From assembly GCA_014058105.1 (NCBI GenBank), contig JACGCM010002086.1:868001-932000 (forward strand): a stretch of 64,000 bases of DNA, written 5' to 3'. This DNA is from Kingdonia uniflora (taxonomy: Eukaryota > Streptophyta > Magnoliopsida > Ranunculales > Circaeasteraceae). The position numbers and the translations under genes are program-made. Positions 15,573 through 25,571 of the stretch are shown here, piece after piece. Each line of letters opens with the position of its first letter. Within the stretch, counting starts at the first letter, position 1. A model generated the notes under the pieces. That model did not search any database. It saw only the letters and a list, made by a program, of their open reading frames with translations, and had not been told where the DNA came from.

Positions 15573-16728
15573 ATGAACCAGATTGTAAAGTTATGGGGAT
15601 GCTTGATTGATTTCGTCCCAAAAACAAAACAAGAAGTACTGTTTCTAGCTAAACTCTCAATGATATAAACAAGCACAAAAAAGCTAGGGAGTCAACACGT
15701 TAACGACAGCAGTAGAAATGGACCAAGGGCGGCAGGCAGCAGGCAGCAGGAGCAATTCAACCCCTGGATTTTGATGATCAGTTCTCAAACACAAAGGGAA
15801 TAAAGAAAAGGAAGTAGACGAGGGACAAAATGTCATAATTTTCCAAAATTTTGTATCAGTACTATATTTTGGATGTGTTATAAGCATGTTTGTTGGTAGT
15901 TCTTGACTCTTGCTTCTTTATATGTTTGCTTATTTAGCAAAAAGGTGTCAAGAATTCATACAAAACGAAGTCATGTTTTTGGAATCCTAATTCGTACTGT
16001 GATATGCATTGCTAGGAAATTAATATATTTTTGTCACAATTTATCCGTTTTTTCCTTTCTCTATGGAAAGTAACTCGACTAAGTTGTTGTGTATCTGACC
16101 TTCGCAACTGTTAAGCTCATTAGAGGGTTTGGAACCTACTGCACGTTCCCCTCGTGTATGTATTCGGTCTTGCACTTCAAATGCGGCCCTTGCCTTAAAT
16201 CTCACAAATTAGAATTATGATTTAGAGTACTTTCATATAGTTGTACTACTACATCATGAGGTAAACATAGACTCAATTTAGTCGTCTAACGGTAAACATA
16301 CATGATAATGGTTATCAAGTAAAGACGATAGGAAATGATGAGAATCAAATTCTATGCATCACCTATTTGCCTAAGGTCAAAAACTTATATTGGAATAATG
16401 TCCAATGTATTCCTCAGGGCTTTATTCCACTACCTTCAGGCATGTCGAAACATATGCAATCACCAATTTTTCTCCGTTACAAGAGAAAACGTTTAGGATT
16501 TGACATGACCGTTTTGGATTGTAAGATTGCATGTGTAACGTCTGCTCTCAGGGAAAACTTATAGTCCAACCTAGTAAGACCAAGGTGGAGTTGGAGTCTC
16601 CAGTCTTTCTCCAATGTATCCATGAAGACATGTGGACATATCCATCCACATAGTGGTCCTTTTAAATACTATATAATTTTAATCGACACATCTGTGTGAT
16701 GGTTAGACATTTGCCTATTATCATCTAG
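15573..16728. other. Intergenic DNA
   Basis: AT-rich sequence. A short GCAGGCAGCAGGCAGCAGG run lies near 15731. The open stretch at 16367-16564 has no recognisable domain and I do not call it a gene. Confidence 0.4.
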
Positions 16729-16923
16729 GAAATTGATAAAGTAGTCCAACTTCTCAATGATATGGTTGACAGGGATTTTTCACTTAACGCAGCAAACACA
16801 TCTATTGTAGAAGATTTGCTTGCAGCAGATGGACTAGATGGTAAATTCATTGGTTTGGTTGATAAAATCTTGCCAAAGCGCCAAAGTAAAGGTACTGTTA
16901 CCACTGTTGAGTTAGATGTTTAA
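16729..16923 (+). pseudogene. C-terminal relict of a second Rf-like PPR gene
   Basis: A 64-codon in-frame stretch reads EIDKVVQLLNDMVDRDF, then NTSIVEDLLAADG and LVDKILPKRQ before TAA. This is the typical tail of restorer-like PPR proteins (last repeat plus terminal motif). Nothing upstream keeps the repeat frame. It lies 1.2 kb after the main PPR gene in the same direction, suggesting an old tandem copy or an exchanged tail. An AG just before it could be a 3' splice site. Confidence 0.7.
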
Positions 16924-17499
16924 AGTTAATGTAAGTCATTTGTATTTATTTTCTTTTTATGAAGAAGACGGAAATGATCCCCACCTTGTATTAGTCATCT
17001 TAAAATGTTCCAAACACAGACAACCAATTTGAAGTCTGAATCTTTTTGTTCAAATGTTTATCTTTAAGTGTAATCCTTCATTGTTTGTGTCTAGCTCTTT
17101 AATTATCTTTCCATGATATGTTTCTGGAGTATTTGTATTAGTTATCGTTTGTAGCAGTTATTGGTCAGTCTTCAGTTATCTTCGTTTTCATCGTAAGGCA
17201 GTAACATTCATTGCAGTGAATATGATAACATGTCAATAATACATTCTGGCATCTTATTGAAGTTCTGGATCTGAGTTCAGCACAAATTTCACATGAACTT
17301 GGGTCTGAACAAGTACATTATTTTGCCTGTGCTATGAAGTCAAGTCTGCCGTAGCTGTAAGAAGCTAACGTAATTTGCGTCATTTGTGCTGACTTCAACT
17401 CCACACATCTCCTAGATAAATTCTAAAGCTTCCTCATGGGCACCTTTTGAACATAGCTACATAATGTAGAAGTCAATGAAATCATGTTTATATGACCCT
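16924..17499. other. Intergenic DNA
   Basis: AT-rich; no gene, repeat or transposon end recognised. Confidence 0.4.
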
Positions 17500-18645
17500 G
17501 ATTAGAGGATCGGGCCTGATTATTGTCAAGTATATTAACCGCCCAACAAGTTGACGGAAGTTGCTTGGATCAGCAAGAAGATCTCCTTGATCATTTGAAA
17601 GACGTAGGTTTTGCTCCATCGGAAGCTAAGTTAGGCACGCACCAAGATGGCCACTATCATGAAGAATATTAAGGGCATATTTCCGTTGACTCAGGAAAAT
17701 CCCTTTGGAGATCGAGCGACTTCAATGCCCAAAAAATATTTGAGGGGTCCAAGATCTTTTATATGAAACTTACTGTTAAGGACTGCTTTGATATTGGAAA
17801 TAGCATTTGGATCATTGCCCGTGACAATAATGTCATCGACATATACAAGGATGATTGTAAATGCACTCCCATTAGAATACGTAAAGGTAAAAAGGGAGTT
17901 ATTGGCAACGTTGAGAGGAAAGGTAGAAGTAAGGGATGAAACGGGAGCTAGAGTAGGGCAAACATAGTCGTTGAGATAAGTTGGTCTAGTGATGATGTGT
18001 TGTGGACGACCATTGTTTAATTGAGGGTTAGGCTCGTTTGACGGTTGTTGGGGATTAAGCTCGTCTGAGAGTGGTTCTGGAGCAGGTAAAGGATGTTGAG
18101 ACTCATCTAATTGTTGACTTAAAACTTCATGAAACAAGTCAGTTGATTCCATAATAGGTTTGGGAATGATTGTGGTGGGAACTTCAGAAACTAACATGGT
18201 TTGAAATGGAAAAGATGTTTCAATAAATATTCGTCAAGTTTAAAATCATACACACGATAACCTTTTTATCAAACGGATACCCTACGAAAACACATTTGTT
18301 AGCACAGGGAGAAAATTTGTGACGTTTAAAATGGGGAACATGCTCATAACACAGGCAACCAAATACACGAAGTTGTTGGTAAGACGGTGAAACCCGAAAC
18401 AGCATTTCATATGGACTTTTCTATTGAGATTTAGGGTAGGAATGCGACTAATTAAATAGGTGGCAGTCAAAATACATTCACCCTAAAAGGTTAAGTGGAG
18501 GTGTACCTGAAAACGAAGAGCACGAACTACCTCGAGTAGATGTCTATGTTTACGCTCGGCAATTCCGTTTTGTTGCGGCGTGTCAACACATGTACCTTGA
18601 TGAAAACCTGTATTTCTTGAAGTTTTTTGAAGACTTCACAAGTGC
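17500..18645 (-). mobile_element. Ty1-copia polyprotein fragment
   Basis: Read on the minus strand from the high coordinate. An integrase tail (DTPQQNGIAERKHRHLLEVV) is followed by LTATYLISRIPT and GCLCYEHVPHFKRHKFSP, with frame breaks. Then comes a Ser/Pro/Asn-rich spacer, and a reverse-transcriptase piece with the YVDD motif (ILVYVDDIIVTGND) and LKYFLGIEVARS. The first part of the reverse transcriptase is deleted between YLNDYVCPT and YVDD. Order is integrase before RT, hence copia. No LTRs are recognised and it is dead. Confidence 0.9.
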
Positions 18646-19171
18646 AGCTTGAAACTGCTCCACAAGTACAGAGTCATACATGTTCCCAACTCATCCCAAA
18701 GACTTGAGAATGTTATAATAAGATGCCAGAGAATGTAAGCATGGTGGTTCTTGGGTCTCTCCCGATCTTACGCCGTCAATCCCGCTATAGAAAATACTAT
18801 ATTTCGGATCAATATATACAACCCCAAAGATTCAAAATGACTCATATGAAGAGGTGTACTACTCAAGTAATATCATTGCACATATGTGTCACACCATGTT
18901 TACGTATCAGGCATAAATCGTCGCTGTGTCGAATTTAGGGACACAAATGTTGGTCCCACCGATGGCCGTCGTCTACGAGTCAAGCTTTGCTACCAATTCT
19001 TGCAACGTCATTCAAAGGCTGCGATTGCTTCCAAGTCTTGCAACTTCATTTAAAGGTATAGAAAACTACACACACTTCATTCAAGGGTAGAGAAAACTAC
19101 AATATTTTCAGTCTCTATAAATCTTCAGCCTTATTACCACATAGATATTGAGTTGTGAGCATAGCCAAACA
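18646..19171 (+). promoter_or_regulatory. Upstream region of the LRR receptor kinase
   Basis: Non-coding DNA between the copia fragment and the kinase start. It holds one copy of the repeat described at 18796-18886. A short duplicated motif (TTGCAACTTCATTTAAAGG / TTGCAACGTCATTCAAAGG) and two ACTACA(C/A)-containing copies lie at about 19000-19100. No core promoter element is certain. Confidence 0.35.
18796..18886. repeat. Direct repeat, left copy flanking the receptor kinase
   Basis: About 91 bases, starting ACTATATTTCGGATCAATAT and ending TATCATTGCACATATG. It matches 22742-22834 on the other side of the kinase gene with roughly ten differences. Confidence 0.85.
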
Positions 19172-22100
19172 ATGGGGTCATTTTCCTTAAGCTGTAACAA
19201 CATGTTTTCTTATCTCCTTGTTCTTGTATTGGCAGTTAACACTTCACAAATTTTTGGGAAAATGGAAACAGAAGCACTGCTTAAATGGAAAGCCAGCCTC
19301 CTCAATGGTTCTCCTTCGCTCCTTCCTACATGGACTATTTCCAACTCTTCTTCCTACTTCAATAAAACAACTAGTCCCTGCACTTGGTCTGGAATTTCTT
19401 GCAACAATGCGGGAAATGTTGTCAAACTAAACGTGTCGAGTTTGGGTTTACAAGGTACTCTCCTTAACTTCAAGTTTACATCCTTTCCGAACCTTACCAC
19501 TCTTGATCTTAGTTCAAATGCGCTCTTTGGGATTATCCCTGCTTCTTTAGGTAGTTTGAGCAAACTAACTATTTTAATACTCTTTGAGAATCAACTCTCT
19601 GGTTCCATCCCTCCAGAAATAGGAAACTTGAAGTCTCTTGAAACTCTAGAATTATACACTAATACTCTCACTGGTCCTATCCCTGCTTCTTTAGGTAACT
19701 TGAGTAGCCTAACCACTTTGTACCTCTCGGAGAATCAACTCTCTGGTTCAATCCCTTTTGAAATAGGAAATTTGGCATCTCTTAGTGCATTATCACTTCG
19801 GAGAAATAATCTCAACGGTACAATCCCTGCTTCTTTAGGTAACTTGAGTAACCTAACCTCTTTGTACCTCTCGTGGAATCAACTCAATGGTTCCATACCT
19901 CAAGAAATAGGAAATTTGGCATCTCTTAGTGCATTATCAATTCGGAGAAATAATCTCAGCGGTACAATCCCTGCTTCTTTAGGTAACTTGAGTAACCAAA
20001 CCACTTTGGACCTCTCGGAGAATCAACTCTCTGGTTTCATCCCTCCAGAAATAGGAAATTTGGCATCTCTTAGTACATTATCACTTCGGAGAAATAATCT
20101 CAGCGGTACAATCTCTGCTTCTTTAGGTAACTTGAGTAACCTAACCATTTTGTACCTCTCAGAGAATCAACTCTCTGGTTCCATCCCTCCAAAAATAGGA
20201 AATTTGGCATCTCTTAGTGAATTATCACTTCGGACAAATAATCTCAGCGGTACAATCCCTGCTTCTTTAGGTAATTTGAGCAAACTAACTATTTTAAGAC
20301 TCTATGAGAATCATCTCTCTGGTTCCATTCCTCCAGATATAGAAAACTTGACCAAATTGAAAAGCCTACAGCTATCTCACAACAATTTCTCAGGCAATTT
20401 GCCACAAAATCTTTGCCGTGGTGGATCACTTGAAAAATTCGCAGCAGCCTTCAACAACTTCACTGGTCCAATACCAAAAGGCTTAAAAACGTGCTCAAGC
20501 TTAGTTAGACTCCGGCTAGAGAGAAACCAACTTGCTGACACCATATCAGAGGCCTTTGGCGTGGATCAAAAGTTGGAGTACATGGATTTGAGCCATAACA
20601 ATTTTTATGGGGAACTATCGCGTACTTTGGGAGAGTGTCATAACCTAACATACCTTAGTTTATCTGGCAATAATATTTATGGCTCAATACCACCGGAAGT
20701 TCGAGAGTTAACCCTATTGAGAAAACTAGATCTTTCAGATAATCATCTAGTTGGAGAGATTCCAAAGGAATTGATGAAGTTGAACTTCTTGATATACCTA
20801 AACCTGAGCCACAATGAACTTTCAGGCCAGTTGCCTAGAGATATTGGAAGTTTATCCGAATTAAATTATCTTGACATATCATCTAATAATCTGAGTGGAC
20901 CATTACCAAAGGAAGTGAGGATATGTTCCAAGCTATTATATCTAAATCTGAGTACTAATGGATTCAATGGCTCCATTCCCTCTCAAATTGGTGATCTCAT
21001 TTCCCTCAATATATTGCTTGAACTTAGTCATAACGAGCTCACAGGATATATACCATCAGAAATAGGAAGTTTACTCAATCTGGAAAACCTCAATCTATCT
21101 CACAATATGCTTTCTGGTCCCATTCCGTCCTCATTCAAAGAAATGGAAAGTTTGTTATCCATTGATGTTTCTTACAACCAGTTGGAAGGCCGCATTCCTA
21201 CCAACAAAGCCTTTCAAAATATATCATTCGACGCTTTTAAGAACAACAAAGACTTATGTGGTAACGTTAGTGGTCTGCATGCTTGTGATTCTTCCGGCAC
21301 AAGTAAATCTAATGCAATGGATAAACACAAAGTTGTGATTATCATCATACTTCCTCTTTTAGGAGTGCTCTTTCTTATATTGGCATCTGCTGGAGTTTTT
21401 TTCATTTTTTATCGGAAAAAGATAGATGTGAAGGATGACCAAGAAGAAAAACATAAGGATTTGTTTTCTGTATGGAATTATGATGGGAGCGTAGTGTATG
21501 ATGATATCATTGAAGCAACAGAAAATTTCAGCCCCGGACACTGCATTGGGAGCGGAGGATATGGAAGTGTTTATAAAGCGGAGCTCTTAACGGGTCAGGT
21601 TGTTGCTGTCAAGAAGCTTCACCCGTTAGAAGATGGTGTCAGGCCAGGATCGAAAGCATTTCTTGACGAAATCAGTGCATTATCAGAAGTTCGTCACCGA
21701 AATATTATAAAACTCTATGGTTTCTGTTCACATTCACGACACTCATTTATAATATCCGAGTATTCGGAAAGGGGAAATTTGTCCAAGGTACTAAGTGATC
21801 GTGAAGAAGCTGTGAAGTTGGATTGGGTCAGGAGAGTTAACATTATCAAAGGTCTAGCTAATGCATTTTCTTATTTGCATCATGATTGCTCACCTCCAAT
21901 AGTTCATCGAGATATATCCAGCAGTAATATTTTGCTTGATTTAGAGTATGTGGCTCGTGTCTCTGACTTTGGCACTGCAAGACTTCTAAAGCCAGATTCG
22001 ACAAATTGGACTGAACTTGTAGGAACATATGGATATGTCGCTCCAGGTATAGTTTTTAGCTCTCGCTTTTTGTTTCCTTTATCTCTTCGGAAGAAATATA

Positions 22101-22534
22101 CCCTAAATGTTTGTTGAACAAACTAGAATTGAGGTTGAAATTACTCATAGTACGTTTCTGATTTTACAGAGCTAGCTTACACAATGAGGGTGACTGAAAA
22201 GTGTGATATGTATAGTTTTGGTGTATTAATGCTTGAAGTGTTAATAGGAAAACATCCCGGCAAACTTATCTCCTCTCTAACATCACCATCATCGCCAACA
22301 AGCCAAAATGTTCTCTTGAAAGATATATTTGACGGATGCCTCTCACCCCCTACTCTCCATGTCAGCCATGAACTTTTCACTATTGCTAAGCTGGCATTTT
22401 CATGTCTTGATGCCAATCCTGAATCGCGGCCAACCATGAAACATGTATCCCAGGAATTATCAAAAGTCAAGGCACTTGATTTGGAGTTGTTTAACACTAT
22501 GACTCTAGGCCAGTTAATGCACCGAGAAATCTAG
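19172..22534 (+). CDS. LRR receptor-like kinase, MIK2-like
   Basis: Plasma-membrane receptor kinase with an extracellular LRR domain. Two exons (19172-22046 and 22170-22534) join in phase to 1079 residues. Seen in order: signal peptide ([18 protein letters not shown]), LRRNT ([10 protein letters not shown] and [10 protein letters not shown]), about 22 LRRs of the [20 protein letters not shown] type, a membrane helix at about 720-748 ([18 protein letters not shown]), then a kinase domain. The kinase has [12 protein letters not shown] from about 792, VAVKK near 811-815, HRD at 912-914, DFG at 932-934 and GTYGYVAPE spanning the intron. All key catalytic residues are present, so an active RD kinase is likely. 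The family resembles Arabidopsis MIK2/At4g08850. The 123-base intron in the activation segment is typical of this group. The start is the first ATG; TTG upstream is not used in plants. Confidence 0.95.
19550..20342 (+). repeat. Six-copy 144-bp tandem repeat inside the LRR domain
   Basis: Units of exactly 144 bases (two 24-residue LRRs) start near 19550, 19694, 19838, 19982, 20126 and 20270, each with a GGTAA(C/T)TTGAG-type start. The middle four are nearly identical in DNA; the first and last share a different variant (AGCAAACTAACTATTTTAA). Confidence 0.9.
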
Positions 22535-22741
22535 TTGCTACAAAAATCTTGGTTCTGTTTTTAGTATGTAAGTTGATTAATTTACATAAGTTTCTTGCTT
22601 TATGAAATCATATGTATAGTTTTTATGTTATCTTAAATACAACTTTTTCGTTTCTATCTCTTTACTATCCTTTGCACCAAGCAATGGCATGTTTTGTGAA
22701 AAAACAAAACAGGGATGAGATTAGAGTTAAGAGACAAAATG

Positions 22742-22834
22742 ACTATATTTCTGATCAGTATATACAACTCCAAAGATACAAAATGACTGATATGAAGAGG
22801 AGATGTACTACTCAAATAATATCATTGCCATATG
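22742..22834. repeat. Direct repeat, right copy flanking the receptor kinase
   Basis: Matches 18796-18886 (ACTATATTTCTGATCAGTAT through ATATCATTGCCATATG). Its right part overlaps the left arm of the palindrome at 22797-22860. Confidence 0.85.
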
Positions 22835-22860
22835 ATATTATTTGAGTAGTACATCTCCTC
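22797..22860. repeat. Perfect 28-bp palindrome
   Basis: The left arm at 22797-22824 (starts GAGGAGATGTACTACTCAAA) and the right arm at 22833-22860 are exact reverse complements around an 8-base loop. The left arm belongs to the direct repeat; the right arm is an inverted extra copy that abuts the metallophosphoesterase remnant. Confidence 0.95.
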
Positions 22861-23445
22861 AAAACATGGACTGGGTTAAGTTCTTATCGACCATACGATA
22901 CAAGAATGATGTTCTTCTTGTGGCTGGTGATGTTTCCAAGACATACAACAACTTTGTTTTTACAATGTCCCTTCTAAAGGATAGATTCGAACATGTCTTT
23001 TATGTGCCTGGAAATCATGATCTTTGGTGCCGATGGGAAGGAGATAATTATGTAGGTAAAAGGACCTTTATCCATCTCTTTAGCATCAGATTGTCTTCTA
23101 CATTGTTAATGGTATATTATATGCATGATAATCTGCTGTGATTTCTTTCCAGAAATTCAGCTCTCCTTTTCCTCAAACAAAAGTGTTTGCTTTAACTGTT
23201 TTCCCATTTATATATGATATGACGTGAATACCCTTACACACAAGTTAAACCTAATTCTGATTTCTGTACTCTGAAAATAGAAGACATGTTTCTTCCTCCT
23301 CTCCTACAGTTCTGCCTTCATAACATCATTTCAACCTCCATCTGTCCATCAGCTTCTCTTCTTCTTATACAGACCTATCGAAACTAGGTGGCTTCATTTC
23401 AACCTTAATCTGAAGACAAGTTTTCAGTTATGGCTCAATGCAGAA

Positions 23446-23520
23446 GTGAGGGTTAAATTGCCTCTGATCCTCAGTTGGCTCAAGTGAGGGTTAAATTGCC
23501 TCTAATCCTCAGCTCGTTTT
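23446..23520. repeat. 38-bp tandem duplication
   Basis: Two adjacent copies of GTGAGGGTTAAATTGCCTCT followed by (G/A)ATCCTCAG, starting at 23446 and 23484. Confidence 0.8.
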
Positions 23521-23589
23521 TTCTCATTCTATTGAAGATTAAATGAAGAATTATTTCAAACTTATTCCTAGCAGCTCGTTTTTTTTTTT

Positions 23590-23950
23590 GTACAAGTAAT
23601 TTATAATTTTTAAACGGGTGCTGAGGCGGGCTTGGTATAGGCAAATTTAAACGAGGCGGGTTTGGGGGTAGGGTAATTTGGCAGGTATGAGGATGGTATT
23701 GCTCCACCCGCCCCAAACCCGACCCATTGCCACCCCTACATAAAACTACTCAGAGCATTCTTTGTAATAGCTAGTCAATCAATAATATCTCTCTTTCTAA
23801 ATCTTCGAGAGGTCGTGGTTTTTACCTATTCGAAGGTTTCCACGCTAATTCTTGTATTGATTAGTTGTTGTTTATTACGTTCTAATCGTATTCAATGTGA
23901 GATACTAAGTTCGGAATACGAAATTAGGCTCTTACAGGTTGTAATTCAAC
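23590..23950. mobile_element. LTR-like repeat fragment
   Basis: A GC-rich patch with CCCGCCCCAAACCCGACCCA is followed by a TCGTGGTTTTTACCTATTCG and GGTTTCCACGCTAATTCTTG stretch. The latter resembles the U5 end of copia LTRs. No paired LTR, primer site or protein was seen, so this rests on resemblance only. Confidence 0.3.
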
Positions 23951-24411
23951 AACCATTAGTTTCTCAAAGCTGACATGTTCAAACAGCCTGTGATTCACAG
24001 TTTACTCTTAGGATATTGTAGTAACTCCTATATATGTATTTATAAATAAATAAAATTGAAATTTAATTAAGTTTGTAAGTCATATAGTCCTATGACTCCT
24101 ATTTGATGTTAGGTAATGAATGAAACTTCATCAGTTTAGGAACTTCTTTTTGCTGCATGCTAGAAGATTTTTTTTTCTTGGGCTTTGGTTTCTTTGCATA
24201 TGTTAGGATTGTTTATTGTTACCACTCTAACTGACCTATATTTTCATGTTTCAGGCAAGAGTTATGTCCAGAGAAAAGAATGCTATTCTATCCGAACCTC
24301 CCAAAGATTATTGGCTCAGATAGTCTTGAGGCACGTATACGATCTATTCATGGGACGGATGGGAATTCCACTTCTTGCCATGTATTGGGGAACGCCCATC
24401 TATACACTTAA

Positions 24412-25571
24412 AGGAATAACTCATCAGCCATTTCTCGATCTCAGCCATTCGTTACCCATCTCTTGTGAATCGAGGATTATTTTGGCCGCTCGGATCTCTC
24501 CTATGCTTTAAAAGTTTTAAAATTAAGTCCCAGAGCCGTCAGATCCCACAAGAAATTTCAGACTTCCTTCACACTTATAAACTGTCATATCATCTGCCGA
24601 ATTAGCCTATATTTTCAGTTAGACAACATTAGTTTTAAACTTGAAGGCCAAATCATATGACAAACTTCCTTCACTACTCCCTCCCTCTCTATATCACGAT
24701 CCAAACTCTAAGTCTGAATCCCTGCTCTCAACATTACTTTTAGGATTATTACCTTGAAGTTCTTAAGCTCTTCTTTGAAGGAAGGGAAGGACACGGGAAA
24801 CATTCTCCTTTATCACTGGGAAACATTTCACTATGTTCACCTGTGCGGGTTTCTGCTTAGATTCATGAAAACTGATAAGTGTCAGGAATAGGTGCATTCT
24901 CAAATATCTTTCATCACTGGGCTAGACCAGTTTGCAAGTTTAAGAAAATCGTGGAAAGAGGTCAAATTTTGGTGCTCATGTTTTATCGTCTAGGCTCTCT
25001 CTAAACCGTAGCTGTTGTTTAAGTATTATGTGCTTTATTTACAAAATTAACAAGTACGGACTTGTGCCAATCAACGGCACAAAAGCGAAAAGAAATATAC
25101 CATTTTGCAAATGTCAGGGGCAGTCTGTTTTAGTTTTACAAGTTCGAAGTAAATATGCAAACAAATCGTTATGTAAATATCAAAGGTAAAGGAGTGCAGT
25201 AATTATCAAAAACAAAAAACTTTTGGTATTTCTTTCTAGATAGTAAACAACAATTCATCGGCAATAATGCAACTACAATCTCACAGCCAATTTCTTCTTG
25301 GCATTAATCCCACAGTATTCGAATTGAAGCCAGAATACAGTTAGATCCGCTAATGTCTTATATACGTTCTGCGCAAAAGATTTAGCTTTGGCAGGTTTAT
25401 GTCCTTCTCTGGTTTGTAGTAGATAGCCTGCATTGAAGATGGGATTATAATAGTTTTCGTTTCCGGCAAAAAGACAACTACAGTATGAATTTAATTGGTG
25501 AATCAAATATTACAACAAAAAATGTTCATGAGATATCTTCATTTTATTTGTGTAACTAACCTGTTGTAGAA
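24412..25571. other. Intergenic DNA and HISN2 3' flank
   Basis: AT-rich with no recognisable coding domain. The right end, next to 25572, probably includes the HISN2 3' untranslated region (minus strand). The short minus-strand open stretch at 25273-25506 has no known motif. Confidence 0.4.

Larger units (their letters stand above)
22861..24411 (+). pseudogene. Metallophosphoesterase gene remnant
   Basis: Two plus-strand exon-like pieces of a calcineurin-like phosphoesterase. Piece 1 (22861-23051) reads MDWVKFLSTIRYKNDVLLVA, then the metal-binding GDV and YVPGNHDLWCR. Piece 2 (24255-24411, after a TTTCAG acceptor) reads QELCPEKRMLFYPNLPKIIG, then RIRSIHGTDGNSTSCHV. The family's GHTH metal-binding motif is decayed to GNAH, and sequence stops matching soon after. 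The upstream exons and start are gone, replaced by the palindrome; the middle exon(s) between the pieces are not found. The 1.2-kb gap contains repeats and an LTR-like stretch. Confidence 0.8.

Noticed and set aside
19148..19171. Receptor kinase start at TTG (19148)
   Set aside because: Plants start at ATG; the ATG at 19172 directly precedes the signal peptide.
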